The translations under genes and the position numbers were made by a program. Positions 45,143-55,238 of a DNA stretch of 64,000 nt are shown here, piece by piece. The DNA is from Bacteroidales bacterium (lineage in GTDB: Bacteria; Bacteroidota; Bacteroidia; Bacteroidales; F082). The first letter of the stretch is position 1; every line of letters starts with the position of its first letter. The notes beneath the pieces are model-generated. The model ran no database searches, was not told the DNA's origin, and saw only the letters and a list, made by a program, of their open reading frames with translations. The DNA lies in NCBI GenBank assembly GCA_024709145.1, contig JANJXG010000021.1, positions 49,386 through 113,385 on the forward strand, in the 5' to 3' direction.

Positions 45143-47452
45143 TCAACCTTTAGCTGATTTCAGCCAGTTGATCTTAACTTTTTTCAAATCTCTGCTGTTT
45201 GGCCCGACCAAAATATCAAATTCTCCTGGTTCCCAGTCGAAATACAGATTGCCATTGTAAAACTTCAAATCCTCAACAGAAATCTCAAATTCGACCATCT
45301 TTGATTCACCGGCTTTAAGAAAAATCTTCTCAAACTTTTTAAGCTCAGCTACCGGTCTTGTTATCGATGCAACTAGGTCGCGAATGTAGAGCTGAACAAC
45401 TTCGTGACCATCATGTTTTCCAGTGTTCTTTACTTGAATAGCTATTTTAAGTAATTCATTATCTGTAAGTTCAGATTTATTTATTATGGGTTCACCCACT
45501 TCGAAAGTGGTATAACTCAAACCAAAACCAAATGGATAAAGTGGTTCGTTTGGAATATCCAGGTAGTTGGAGCGGTATTTTTCAAACCATTTTCCTTCCT
45601 TTAGGGGGCGACCCGTGTTTTTATGGTTGTAATAAACGGGGATCTGACCTATGGCCAAAGGAAATGTGACAGGGAGTTTGCCGGATGGATTTACCTTTCC
45701 AAACAACACATCTGCGATAGCATTGCCAGTTTGTGTTCCACCAAACCAAACATTCAAAATCGCCGGAATGTTTTTAGTCTCCCAATCCAAAACCAGAGGT
45801 CGTCCGGTAAAGAGAACCATCACAACAGGTTTACCTGTCTTTATCAAAGCTTCTAATAAACGTCGCTGACTGGCGGGGATGGTAATGTCAGCACGGCTGG
45901 AGCTTTCGCCACTCATTTCGGCAGATTCACCAACTGCAGCAACAATAATGTCAGCTTTTTCTGCTGTCTTCAATGCTTCTTTGAGCAAATCCTCCGGGCT
46001 TTGGCCTTCCTTAATTGATGGAATTCCATAGGATGCACTCCAATAGTCGAGATTTTTATCGTCGGTGATATTGCTGCCACGGGCGTACAAAATTTCTGCC
46101 TCATTGCCCACTGCATCTTGAAGCCCCTTAAGTACGGTAATTGATTGCGTATAGTCAGCAGCTACACTCCACATTCCAGGCATGTTGTGAATGTTATCAC
46201 CTAGTGGACCTATCAAAGCAATATTGCCTTTTTTGGTCAGCGGCAACAAGGAACCTTCATTTTTAAGTAAAACGAACGTTTGCGCAGCCGACTCCCTGGC
46301 TGCCAGGTTATTGGCTTCTGTAAATATTTCACTTTGTGCACGTTCTTTCTTACAATACCGATAAGGATCTTCAAACAATCCAAGTTTGTATTTGGCCTCA
46401 AGTATTCGGCGACATGCCTTATTGATATCGTTTTCAGTCACTTTACCTTCCTCAAGAGATTTTTTCAAAGTGGTAAGAAATCCTTCACCAACCATGTCCA
46501 AATCCGTACCAGCCTTTAATGCAAGAGCTGAAACGTCCTGTAAGTTTCCCATTCCATGGTCGATCATCTCGTTGATCGCAGTGTAATCAGTTACAACAAA
46601 ACCATCGAATCCCCATTCATTCCGGAGCAACTCAGTCAAAAGCCAATGGTTTCCACTGGCCGGAACGCCATCAATTTCATTAAATGATGTCATCACACTG
46701 CCAACACCTGCTTCAACGGCTGCTTTATAAGGTGGCAGGTATTCGTTGTACATACGTACGCGACTCATGTCCGTTGTATTATAATCGCGTCCACCTTCGG
46801 CTGCTCCATAGAGTGCAAAATGTTTCACACAGGCCATGATAGTATTGTCTTTCGACAAGTCATCTCCCTGGTACCCACGTACAAAAGCTTTAGCAATAAT
46901 ACTGCCAAGATATGGATCTTCTCCGGCACTTTCGGCGATACGACCCCAACGGGGATCTCTTGATATGTCGACCATGGGGGAGTAGGTCCAGCAAATGCCA
47001 TCAGCACTTGCTTCAGTAGCAGCAATACGGGCTGTTCTTTCAATCATTTCGGGATTAAATGAAGCGGCCAACCCAAGCGGGATTGGAAAAGTGGTTTGAT
47101 AACCATGAATTACATCCATCCCGAAAATCAAAGGGATTTTAAGTCGGCTTTCTTCAACAGCGACACGCTGAACGTCGCGAATCTTTTCCATTGATTTGAT
47201 ATTCAAAAGTCCACCAACTTCACCATTTTTAATCTTTTGGCCGATGTTGGAACTGGCAGTCTGCCCGGTTACAATATCCCCCGACCCGGGGAGGTTGAGC
47301 TGTCCGATTTTTTCTTCAAGGGTCATTTTTGACATTAAATCATCCACAAAAGCGTTCATTTGTGTGTCAGCTCCTTGTTCCACCCTGTTTTTACAAGCAG
47401 GGAAAACTACCGCCAGAAGGAGAATGATCAGTACTAAAGGGATCTTTTTCAT
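45143..47452 (-). CDS. GH3 beta-glucosidase lipoprotein
   Basis: 769 residues. Lipoprotein signal with Cys20 in VVFPACKN. Nucleophile Asp289 (VVTDYTA) and acid/base Glu516 (MSGESSSRADI), and a C-terminal FnIII-like domain ending in FDILVGPNSRDL. Outer-membrane-anchored beta-glucosidase, probably facing the periplasm or surface. It is a paralogue of the GH3 at 30028-32232 and the last gene of the minus arm, 11 nt after the SGNH gene. Complementary chain-length or linkage preference is possible. Confidence 0.92.
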   Translation of the reverse strand: MKKIPLVLIILLLAVVFPACKNRVEQGADTQMNAFVDDLMSKMTLEEKIGQLNLPGSGDIVTGQTASSNIGQKIKNGEVGGLLNIKSMEKIRDVQRVAVEESRLKIPLIFGMDVIHGYQTTFPIPLGLAASFNPEMIERTARIAATEASADGICWTYSPMVDISRDPRWGRIAESAGEDPYLGSIIAKAFVRGYQGDDLSKDNTIMACVKHFALYGAAEGGRDYNTTDMSRVRMYNEYLPPYKAAVEAGVGSVMTSFNEIDGVPASGNHWLLTELLRNEWGFDGFVVTDYTAINEMIDHGMGNLQDVSALALKAGTDLDMVGEGFLTTLKKSLEEGKVTENDINKACRRILEAKYKLGLFEDPYRYCKKERAQSEIFTEANNLAARESAAQTFVLLKNEGSLLPLTKKGNIALIGPLGDNIHNMPGMWSVAADYTQSITVLKGLQDAVGNEAEILYARGSNITDDKNLDYWSASYGIPSIKEGQSPEDLLKEALKTAEKADIIVAAVGESAEMSGESSSRADITIPASQRRLLEALIKTGKPVVMVLFTGRPLVLDWETKNIPAILNVWFGGTQTGNAIADVLFGKVNPSGKLPVTFPLAIGQIPVYYNHKNTGRPLKEGKWFEKYRSNYLDIPNEPLYPFGFGLSYTTFEVGEPIINKSELTDNELLKIAIQVKNTGKHDGHEVVQLYIRDLVASITRPVAELKKFEKIFLKAGESKMVEFEISVEDLKFYNGNLYFDWEPGEFDILVGPNSRDLKKVKINWLKSAKG

Positions 47453-47463
47453 AGATTTAGAGA

Positions 47464-48141
47464 TTAATTTTTCAGATATTTATTGATTTCATTTTGCCAT
47501 TTTTGATAACCCGAATCATTCAAATGAAGTCCATCCGGGAGGTAATAGTCTGACTTTGGATTTCCCTTTTCATCCAAAAGGATATCCCATACGTTGATGA
47601 AAAATACATTTGCATAATTAGCTAAAGAACTAAAGATTAATCGGTTTGTATCAATCATTCGTTCAGCCAAATTCCACCTCAGCGGACTAGGTTTGCACGA
47701 CAGAAACAGTACGGATGTTTCTGGACTGGCTTCTCGAATAAGGTCAACTAATTCGAGTACTCGTGATGCTATTTGTTCGGGCTTGAGATCGGGAAAAAAG
47801 GCAACATCGTTTTCTCCGGCATAGATCACAATTTTTTCTGGTTTGTAATCAAGGATTAAGTTTATTGTAATCCATTGCAAGTCAGTAAGTGTTGCTCCAC
47901 CGAAGCCACGTTTCACAATTTTTTCTTGCGGAAAATAATCCTCCAGATTGTCCCACATTCTAATGGATGAGCTACCAAAAAATATTGTTGCGCCTTGCGG
48001 AGGTTTGTTTACTGCATCCAATTCCTGATAAGATATGAACTCTCTTTTTACATTTACGCTGAGCTGCGCACGAAGTTCTGAAAATGACAGATAAAAGATA
48101 AACAGAGCGAAGGCGATTCGAAATAATAAATTATGAATCAT
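47464..48141 (-). CDS. SGNH/GDSL-type esterase, exported
   Basis: 225 residues with signal peptide (1-25, ending LRAQ). SGNH landmarks: block I FFGSSSIRMW with the nucleophile Ser at about 58, block II Gly in GFGGATL, block III YAGENDV (Asn), and block V PDGLHLN (Asp and His). A carbohydrate O-acylesterase is the usual role of such genes in glycan loci. Here it might remove acetyl or succinyl groups from glucans. Gap to the GH43 gene is 2 nt, so clearly one operon. Confidence 0.85.
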   Translation of the reverse strand: MIHNLLFRIAFALFIFYLSFSELRAQLSVNVKREFISYQELDAVNKPPQGATIFFGSSSIRMWDNLEDYFPQEKIVKRGFGGATLTDLQWITINLILDYKPEKIVIYAGENDVAFFPDLKPEQIASRVLELVDLIREASPETSVLFLSCKPSPLRWNLAERMIDTNRLIFSSLANYANVFFINVWDILLDEKGNPKSDYYLPDGLHLNDSGYQKWQNEINKYLKN

Positions 48142-48143
48142 TG

Positions 48144-49895
48144 CTATTTAACCTCTTGTATTTCAGATAATTTACCAATTCCATTTTCGTTAATTGCTTC
48201 AATTGCGAAATAGTAGGTCACTTCTTTATCCATAGATTTTAACCAATATTCGTTGGCTCCGTATACCATGATAACATTGTATAGTTTTTGAGGATCAATG
48301 CCCATATAGATGTTATAGGCGTATGCATTATCAACAGGTTGCCATTTTAGCCAGGCACTTCGTTTGTCCTTTTCGGTGCGAAGGATAATTAGATCTTTCA
48401 CTTCATGAGGTTTTTCGCCTTGGCCGTGACCGAAAACGCGCAATCCACTAATGGCAAACTTACCGGTTGGCATGGCCACGTTAACAAGTTTCAGATAGCG
48501 GCCAAATACTGAAGTTGAGAGCTCGAGGTAATCATGAGGAACATCAGTTTGGTTTAGGCTTTTATCAACCAATAACTTCCATTTTTTTCCATCATTTGAC
48601 ACAAACAACTGATATTTGTGACCAACTCCCTGTGACTTACCGAGGAATTCAGCATCCTGGTCAGCATAATTTATTTGGATGGCTTTGATTTCGGAAAGTT
48701 CCCCCAAATCTGTTTGAATCCATTCGCCTTTTTGTGCAGTTTTGGCTGACCAATACGTTTTAATGTCTTCATCTACAGCGTTGTTAGGAGCATAAGCACC
48801 CAAAGTAGATGAAACAGTGACCGGTTTTTTGTAATTCAGGAGCATCCAGCCGGAAAATCTTGATTTTAGGTGGTCGGCAGCGCCAACGGGCAAGTAAGTG
48901 GGATAATCACCAAAAGCAGTATTGCAATACATAACGCCTTCATCATCAAATCCGGCAGGCCAGATGCCTATTCGACGTTCAAAATTATTCTTAACCGACA
49001 GAGCCACAGTTGAAGTATGCCAATAATTTCCATAGGGGTCGTTAAAAGTTGCACCATGACCAGCCCCGCGAGCGAAACCTCCTGGTTTATAACTGAGTGG
49101 AAGCGACTGAGCTTTAAAGGGTCCAAGAGGAGAGTTACCAACAACAACACCATCGGCGTATCCACTGAACTCAGTGCCGGGTGCCCCGTACTGCAGGTAA
49201 TATTTGCCACCATGTTGCGTCATCCAGGCGCCTTCAATGAAAGGATCAAGAAAAGTATTGTCCATATGTTCTCCAAATCTTTGCCATCCATATCTGTGAG
49301 GTTCAAGAAGGTATAATTCTTTTCTTGTTGCCTTGGGCTGCATTGTTTTCCGGTTTAATTCAACACCATAGAGTGGAAACTGATTGCTGCTTCCGTTGTA
49401 CATATAGAACCTTCCATTGGAATCAGTAAAAAAAGCAGGATCCCAACCACCAATCAGGAGGCTGTCAACCAGAGGTTTCCAATCATTTTCCCTGGGATTT
49501 GTACTCATCCACACCGTAAAACCTGTTGTGTAAGTTGACCCGAAAACTAACATGGTATCACCGACAACACCCACTGCTGGAGCACAAAGTTCATCGTATC
49601 CCTCATTCCAAGGTCGCAGAAAGCGCTTGCTAATAAAATTCCAACTGTTCATATCCTTGCTCCACCAATAACCCCATTGGTTGGTAGAAAACAAATAATA
49701 TTCATTTTTATATAATACAATCACCGGATCTGCTGTTGCTCTGTGGCGACCCCACTCACTGAAATTTGGAATTGGTGTATAGCCATAGTCGATATTTATT
49801 GGATTACAATAGGTAAGCTGTTGTTTTTCATTTGTTTGAGAAAACAAATTTTGGCTCATCAGGCACAATAAGTAAAGAAAAAGACTGCGTTTCAT
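48144..49895 (-). CDS. GH43-like glycosidase with F5/8C and FnIII domains
   Basis: 583 residues, signal peptide 1-20. Five-bladed propeller (about 28-340) with candidate catalytic base Asp56 (ATADPVIVLY), Asp152 (GGWDPAFF) and acid Glu221 (FIEGAWM). An F5/8 type C carbohydrate-binding domain (about 355-495) and an FnIII-like domain (about 500-583) follow. GH43 members act mostly on alpha-L-arabinofuranosides and beta-xylosides. Neither is expected on plain beta-1,2-glucan, so the target is open. The architecture is complete. Five nt from the GH31 gene upstream. Confidence 0.82.
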   Translation of the reverse strand: MKRSLFLYLLCLMSQNLFSQTNEKQQLTYCNPINIDYGYTPIPNFSEWGRHRATADPVIVLYKNEYYLFSTNQWGYWWSKDMNSWNFISKRFLRPWNEGYDELCAPAVGVVGDTMLVFGSTYTTGFTVWMSTNPRENDWKPLVDSLLIGGWDPAFFTDSNGRFYMYNGSSNQFPLYGVELNRKTMQPKATRKELYLLEPHRYGWQRFGEHMDNTFLDPFIEGAWMTQHGGKYYLQYGAPGTEFSGYADGVVVGNSPLGPFKAQSLPLSYKPGGFARGAGHGATFNDPYGNYWHTSTVALSVKNNFERRIGIWPAGFDDEGVMYCNTAFGDYPTYLPVGAADHLKSRFSGWMLLNYKKPVTVSSTLGAYAPNNAVDEDIKTYWSAKTAQKGEWIQTDLGELSEIKAIQINYADQDAEFLGKSQGVGHKYQLFVSNDGKKWKLLVDKSLNQTDVPHDYLELSTSVFGRYLKLVNVAMPTGKFAISGLRVFGHGQGEKPHEVKDLIILRTEKDKRSAWLKWQPVDNAYAYNIYMGIDPQKLYNVIMVYGANEYWLKSMDKEVTYYFAIEAINENGIGKLSEIQEVK

Positions 49896-49900
49896 TGTAA

Positions 49901-52423
49901 TTATTTCCAGTTTATGGTAAATGAATGGTAATCATAAGGCACAATAAGAGTTATCTGAGGTCGCGGCTTATGCTTATTTGTCAGAAAGTTGAAATACGAA
50001 GAATCATAAATATCCTTTAGATACTCCAAAGGATCAAATAGTTGTTTTGTTTCTATCCGGGATAAAAGCGGATTGCTGTGATTGATTGTGAACTCAGTTT
50101 TTAAATCAAAGCCATGCATGATTATTTTTATAAATCTGAAAGGCGATTGATAGTTACCTTCAGATTTTTTAAAAAGTAAAGATTTACTAAGTGGTTGATA
50201 ATGAATCAATCTTTGATGGTATTCCCCGCTTTGATATTTGCGACTGATTCCATCATCATCATAATACAAAAACTGTGAGCTGTCAACACCGGCATAAACA
50301 TGCAGATATAAGGTGTCGCCCGGGTGTTCAGCATTGCTTTGCACCAGCTTCTGCATTGGAATCATCGAAGATGACTTTATGAACAATGGAATCTCATGCA
50401 AGGCAGGGTTCATCATAAGTTCCTGATTTCCTATGAACAATGTATCTGACATGATATCATACCATTGTCCTTCAGGAAGATAGACCTTTTTAATTGATTC
50501 CGAAGGTGTCACCGGTACCACAAGGATTGCGTCACCAAGGGTGAATTGATATTGGTAGATTTCGTCATAAACCAATTTATCGAAAGGATATCTGAATGCA
50601 AGACTTCTCACAATTGGACTACCATTTTGTGTTGATTCATAGAAAGTTGAATAAAAATACGGCATCAGCCTATACCTGAAATTCAAATAAGCACGTGAAA
50701 TTGCTTCAGCTTCTTCACCATAACTCCAGGGTTCATTGGCAAGTGCAAAAGCTTCTTTGTGGTTTCTTGCATAAGGAGCAAACAATCCTGTCTGCATCCA
50801 CCTGATAAACAGATTTTTGGATGTTGTTCCAATATACCCTCCAATGTCATCACCCACGAACGGAATGCCTGAAAGACCTAATTGGGTGTTGAGTAAAGCT
50901 CCGCCGAGTAAATAGGAATCAGCCGCTGTGTTGTCGCCTGTCCATATTGCTGCATACCTTTGAATGCCGGCAAATCCGGAACGGGAAAGGATGAAAGGCC
51001 GGAGGTTTTTGCTGTGATTCAGCGCAGCTTGATGGCTGCTTTGCGCCATAAGCATGCCATACAGGTTTTTAGCTTCCAAAGCAGTAGCTTTTCTTCCATC
51101 AAAATCAAATACAAGATTATCAGGTAAATAGCTTCCTCCAACTGCTGGTTCGTTCATGTCGTTCCAATAACCATGAATACCGCTTCTGGAAAGAAAAACC
51201 ATGTGATCCGACCACCACTGCCTGCCTTTGGCTGAAGTGAAATCAACAAAATTATTTAAGCTTGGGGCAATCTCTGCTGTGTAAAGACTTCCATCAGCGA
51301 ATTTGACAAAAACGTCATTTTTGATACCATCATAATGAGCAAAATAGGTTGAATCCCTTTTTATACCCGGATTCACTGAAGCAGTTACTTCGATGTTCTT
51401 CTCTTTTAAATAGTGAGTAAGTCCCGACATGTCGGGGAATCTGGAAGTATTGATTCTAAATGGTTCATAATCCTGCAGATAATCAGCATCAAGCACGATA
51501 CAATCAATTGGAAGTTTTTTGGCCCTGAAATTATCAGCCAGCAATTTCACCTGATCCTGCGGAAAATAACTACACTTACTTTGGTGATATCCCAACGCCC
51601 AGCGCGGGGGAAGGGACATTCTTCCGGTGATAGAAGTATAATGCTTTAAAATGCCTGCAATGTCAGTATCATGGATTATAAAGTAGTCAATATCACCACC
51701 TTCTGTGGTAACCGAACTAAAATCAGGTGTTGATAATCCGAAATTGAAAAATGATTTAAAAGTGTTATTCAAAAAAAATCCATAGAGCTGATTGCTATGA
51801 ATACCAATAAAAAAGGGGATGCTTACATACATTGGCAATCGGGGATCTCCATATTTATAGGTATCAGTGTTGTTCAAAGTGTGACCTGTTCCTTTTTTAT
51901 CCAGATCGCCTAACACTTCACCCAACCCGATAAATCGTTCATTTGATTGAAGTTTTTTGTAGATTGTCGCTTTATCGCCAATGAAATGATAGCCAAAGCC
52001 AAATCCTCTCTTATCTTCTGATACGACTTCGTCATTGGCATTCTTTACAGTGACGCGAAACGAAGGATATTTGTCAATGAAAACCTTTAGAAAATTGGAA
52101 GATAATATGATGGAGGAATCATTTTCCAACACATCCATATCATGAACTGCTATATTGGGTTGTCCTGACAGGACAAACGAAAAGTCGTCCCATTCAGATT
52201 TTTGGGATATTCTAACACGTAGTGTGTGTTCATTCCAAAAGCTCACCTTGAAGATGGCTTTATCAGTGGATCCTTCAACACCGGTAGGAAGTTTTTTCCA
52301 ATTTTTAACTTCACCCACATCAATCAATTGGGCTACTGCCGATTGTTTAAACCAAAGAAAAACCAAAACTAATAAAATCAGGTAATAAAGAAACCTAATA
52401 GAAATCTTACTTTTTGATCCCAT
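49901..52423 (-). CDS. GH31 alpha-glucosidase-like, exported
   Basis: 840 residues from the ATG at 52423; the GTG at 52432 overlaps the upstream stop. N-terminal signal or anchor (FLYYLILLVLVFLWF). GH31 catalytic barrel with nucleophile Asp422 (HGYWNDMNEPA) and acid/base Asp497 (IWTGDNTA), N-terminal beta-sandwich with GYHFIGD, and C-terminal beta domains. Family members cleave alpha-linked glucose or xylose. In a beta-1,2-glucan locus an alpha-acting enzyme is unexpected. One explanation is the single alpha-1,6 bond that closes the cyclic beta-1,2-glucans of Xanthomonas and Ralstonia. Confidence 0.9.
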   Translation of the reverse strand: MGSKSKISIRFLYYLILLVLVFLWFKQSAVAQLIDVGEVKNWKKLPTGVEGSTDKAIFKVSFWNEHTLRVRISQKSEWDDFSFVLSGQPNIAVHDMDVLENDSSIILSSNFLKVFIDKYPSFRVTVKNANDEVVSEDKRGFGFGYHFIGDKATIYKKLQSNERFIGLGEVLGDLDKKGTGHTLNNTDTYKYGDPRLPMYVSIPFFIGIHSNQLYGFFLNNTFKSFFNFGLSTPDFSSVTTEGGDIDYFIIHDTDIAGILKHYTSITGRMSLPPRWALGYHQSKCSYFPQDQVKLLADNFRAKKLPIDCIVLDADYLQDYEPFRINTSRFPDMSGLTHYLKEKNIEVTASVNPGIKRDSTYFAHYDGIKNDVFVKFADGSLYTAEIAPSLNNFVDFTSAKGRQWWSDHMVFLSRSGIHGYWNDMNEPAVGGSYLPDNLVFDFDGRKATALEAKNLYGMLMAQSSHQAALNHSKNLRPFILSRSGFAGIQRYAAIWTGDNTAADSYLLGGALLNTQLGLSGIPFVGDDIGGYIGTTSKNLFIRWMQTGLFAPYARNHKEAFALANEPWSYGEEAEAISRAYLNFRYRLMPYFYSTFYESTQNGSPIVRSLAFRYPFDKLVYDEIYQYQFTLGDAILVVPVTPSESIKKVYLPEGQWYDIMSDTLFIGNQELMMNPALHEIPLFIKSSSMIPMQKLVQSNAEHPGDTLYLHVYAGVDSSQFLYYDDDGISRKYQSGEYHQRLIHYQPLSKSLLFKKSEGNYQSPFRFIKIIMHGFDLKTEFTINHSNPLLSRIETKQLFDPLEYLKDIYDSSYFNFLTNKHKPRPQITLIVPYDYHSFTINWK

Positions 52424-52428
52424 GACTT

Positions 52429-53853
52429 TCACTTTATATGGGGACTTTCGAAACCCAACCTTGTTAGTCCCTTTTGAATATCAGGAATTTGCATAAAAAG
52501 ATTCCATATTAATCCTGTCCGGTAATTCTCGATCATGATGATAATCGGACCCTGATCGATAGCCAGGTGGCTTTTGGCATACCAATTTTCGGTTTCACTA
52601 AACCCATCGGTAAAACCATAATCAGACCAGATTCTGTCACCTAAATTGTAATAAAAATGCCTGAGTGCCTGCATCGAATAAGTTGGCGTATATGGAAATG
52701 AGGACAGCGCAGCGGTGGGTTGAATGACACCAAAGTCGGTATCAGGACAGTGGGCCACATAGCCTTTGTAGCTGTCACCGGCAGTCAAACCCCAGCAATT
52801 CTCGCCATAACCTTTATAGCCTTTTGGGTTATCAATGCAATAAGCCCTGTTAATTAAAGTGTGATTTTTGGCTTGTTCAAAGTAATCATATCCGAGTGAA
52901 TCTCTCAGGCCGTTCGGATTGATTCCCGTGAAGGTGTAATGCTCAAAAAACAATGGTCCACCTTTGTCATAGTTACCGAGAGGAAGCACTATGTCGTAAT
53001 AAGTTTTTCCATTTTTAAAACCTTGACTACCGACCCAACTGCCATCATACACATCTTTGCTGATCGGGTGAAAAGGAGAAGCAGCAGCCATGATATAAGT
53101 AATAAGACATTCGTTCCACCCCCAAACAGGGAAATTCATGTCAAAATCATTGTTTGGACTCCAGTGCCAGTAGAGTTTTTTTTCACCTTTGGTGTGCCAG
53201 TTCCAATTAGCTGCATTCCACATCTGGGTGATACGTTTTCGAAGGTAAACTTCAATCGGTTCATCGCTTTTGAAATATTCTCTTGCCACTAAAAAACCCA
53301 TTAACAAATAAGAAGTTTCTACAATATCAGCACCATCATCCAGACGGTCAAATTTGATTGTTTTTCCGGTTCTTCCGTCCATAAAATGAGGATAAATGCC
53401 ATGATAACAATCAGCATTAATCAAAAAATCAGCTATTTGTACGAGTCTTTTGACAGCGGTATCCCGTTCAATCCACCCACGTTCAACAGCAACTATCGTG
53501 CTCATGATTCCAAAACCGGTGCCACCGACAGCACAGGCATCGGGGCCGAAGTCTGTTTTACTGAAGTTTGGTTCACCCCAGGCCTCGTTGATATAGTCCC
53601 AATAATGTTCTGCCTTCACAGTGTCGCTCCTTTCAAGTGCCATTCCACTAACAGGATGTGCACCATGCCAGAAGAAACGAAAGGTCTGACGCTGAACTAT
53701 TTCCAATAGATCTTCGTCACTCAGGTTGGGTAGAATGCCAACCGGTTCAATAAAACCTTTCACTTTAATTGGCTGATTAGCTTGCTGAGCATTTAGAACG
53801 CTGGCGAAGAAAAAGATACCCACCATAAAGATACTAATGAAAGTAGTTTTCAT
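52429..53853 (-). CDS. GH144-type beta-1,2-glucanase (PF10091), exported
   Basis: 474 residues, signal peptide 1-22. Single (alpha/alpha)6 domain of the PF10091/GH144 type. The acidic motif Asp172-x-Gly-x-Asp176-x-x-Glu179 (LDDGADIVET) and the C-terminal AIDQGPIIIMIENYRTGL are conserved with the two upstream paralogues. GH144 members include the endo-beta-1,2-glucanase of Chitinophaga pinensis and a sophorose-releasing exo-enzyme of Parabacteroides distasonis. An extra loop (YWDYINEAWGEPNF, about residues 84-97) distinguishes this copy. No lipidation cysteine, so probably soluble in the periplasm. Confidence 0.88.
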   Translation of the reverse strand: MKTTFISIFMVGIFFFASVLNAQQANQPIKVKGFIEPVGILPNLSDEDLLEIVQRQTFRFFWHGAHPVSGMALERSDTVKAEHYWDYINEAWGEPNFSKTDFGPDACAVGGTGFGIMSTIVAVERGWIERDTAVKRLVQIADFLINADCYHGIYPHFMDGRTGKTIKFDRLDDGADIVETSYLLMGFLVAREYFKSDEPIEVYLRKRITQMWNAANWNWHTKGEKKLYWHWSPNNDFDMNFPVWGWNECLITYIMAAASPFHPISKDVYDGSWVGSQGFKNGKTYYDIVLPLGNYDKGGPLFFEHYTFTGINPNGLRDSLGYDYFEQAKNHTLINRAYCIDNPKGYKGYGENCWGLTAGDSYKGYVAHCPDTDFGVIQPTAALSSFPYTPTYSMQALRHFYYNLGDRIWSDYGFTDGFSETENWYAKSHLAIDQGPIIIMIENYRTGLIWNLFMQIPDIQKGLTRLGFESPHIK

Positions 53854-53865
53854 AATTCAGAGGTA

Positions 53866-55227
53866 TTATTTATTCATGTAAGTGAAGCCAAGTTTATCCA
53901 GTCCCCTTTTAATATCGGGATCCTGCATAAACAGATTCCACAACAATCCTGTGCGGTAATTTTCAATCATTACTACAATAGGTCCCTGGTCGATTGCGAG
54001 GTAATCACTTGGAAACCAATTGTGATGGATACTGAACGCATCATAGAATCCATATCTACCCCAAATTTTTTCACCCAATGTTTCATAAAAAAACCGCATT
54101 GTTTGGAGTGAATACTCAGGTGTATATGGCATCGATGAAAGCGCTGCGGTAGGGGAGATGACGCCATGATCGTTTTCAAGTCCGGGGGCATGAGCCTGAT
54201 AAAATTTTGGAGAATAGCTGGCCGTGAGTCCCCAGCATTTTTCACTGTATCCATTGAATTTCCCGGGATTCTCAACACACCATTGCCTGTTAATCAAGGT
54301 ATGGTTCATATTGTGTCGCCAATAATCGGCATAGGCGTCGGTTAAATTTCTCGGATCCAGTCCAAGGAATGAATAATGTGCCCAAAACAAAGGTCCTCCA
54401 AAGGTTGGCGCACCATTATGCTTGAGTTCCAACAGCGTATTATATGGCATAGCCTGATGCTTTATTTGACCTTCACGTGCCCACCCTTTGTGAAAAGCAT
54501 CAGTTGAGACCGGATATGTTGGCGAAGAAGCCGCCAAGACATAAACAATCAGACATTCATTGTATCCTTCAATAGGGTGGTTCATTTTCCAACCTTTATC
54601 GGGTGACCAATGCCAGTATATAACATCTTCACCTCCCTTTGTAAACCATGACCATTCCACTTCTCGCCAGAGTTTGTCGATGTCAGCAGCCAGATTTTGT
54701 TCTTCAGGATTCCCCTGAATGAAAAATTGCTTCACAGCAAGCAATCCCTGCATAAGCAAGGCAGTTTCAACAATGTCAGCACCATTGTCATTTTCACTGA
54801 ACGGCTTTACTTTACCCGTTGTTCCATCGATCCAATGAGACCAGGCACCATGAAAACGGTCGGCTTTCGCAAGCCAATCAACCTGATGACGAAACCTTTG
54901 AAAACCTTCCTCGCGGCTGATAAATCCTCTTTCAATGGCTACAAGAATTGCCATCATGCCAAACCCGGAACCGCCGGTGGTAATAACCGAGGCATCGTGT
55001 TCGGGGTAGTCGCCATCCAGGTGAATACGTTCCCTGGCCAAACCAGATACCGGTTCGGCTCCTTCCCAAAAATATTGAAAAGTCCGGTGTTGAACGAGAG
55101 TCAGAAGTGAATCGTCCGACAGACCTGGCGTAATCTTTGATTTTGGATTTGTGACAGGCTCACAACCTAAGAGGGTAAAAGCAATAAAAAGAAAGATATA
55201 AACACTTGATCTCATGTGGTTTATCAT
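53866..55227 (-). CDS. GH144-type beta-1,2-glucanase (PF10091), lipoprotein
   Basis: 453 residues; a second ATG four codons in (55215) is equally possible. Lipoprotein Cys22 in FTLLGCEP. The motif Asp147-x-Gly-x-Asp151-x-x-Glu154 and TTGGSGFGMMAI, HWSPDKGW and AIDQGPIVVMIENYRTGL are in place. Being lipidated, it is probably attached to the outer membrane, possibly surface exposed. Middle member of three adjacent GH144 genes (gaps 11 and 12 nt). Confidence 0.9.
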   Translation of the reverse strand: MINHMRSSVYIFLFIAFTLLGCEPVTNPKSKITPGLSDDSLLTLVQHRTFQYFWEGAEPVSGLARERIHLDGDYPEHDASVITTGGSGFGMMAILVAIERGFISREEGFQRFRHQVDWLAKADRFHGAWSHWIDGTTGKVKPFSENDNGADIVETALLMQGLLAVKQFFIQGNPEEQNLAADIDKLWREVEWSWFTKGGEDVIYWHWSPDKGWKMNHPIEGYNECLIVYVLAASSPTYPVSTDAFHKGWAREGQIKHQAMPYNTLLELKHNGAPTFGGPLFWAHYSFLGLDPRNLTDAYADYWRHNMNHTLINRQWCVENPGKFNGYSEKCWGLTASYSPKFYQAHAPGLENDHGVISPTAALSSMPYTPEYSLQTMRFFYETLGEKIWGRYGFYDAFSIHHNWFPSDYLAIDQGPIVVMIENYRTGLLWNLFMQDPDIKRGLDKLGFTYMNK

Positions 55228-55238
55228 AATTTAGGGGG

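Noticed and set aside
52155..52385. 76-codon plus-strand frame within the GH31 gene
   Set aside because: Antisense shadow of the N-terminal part of the GH31 gene.
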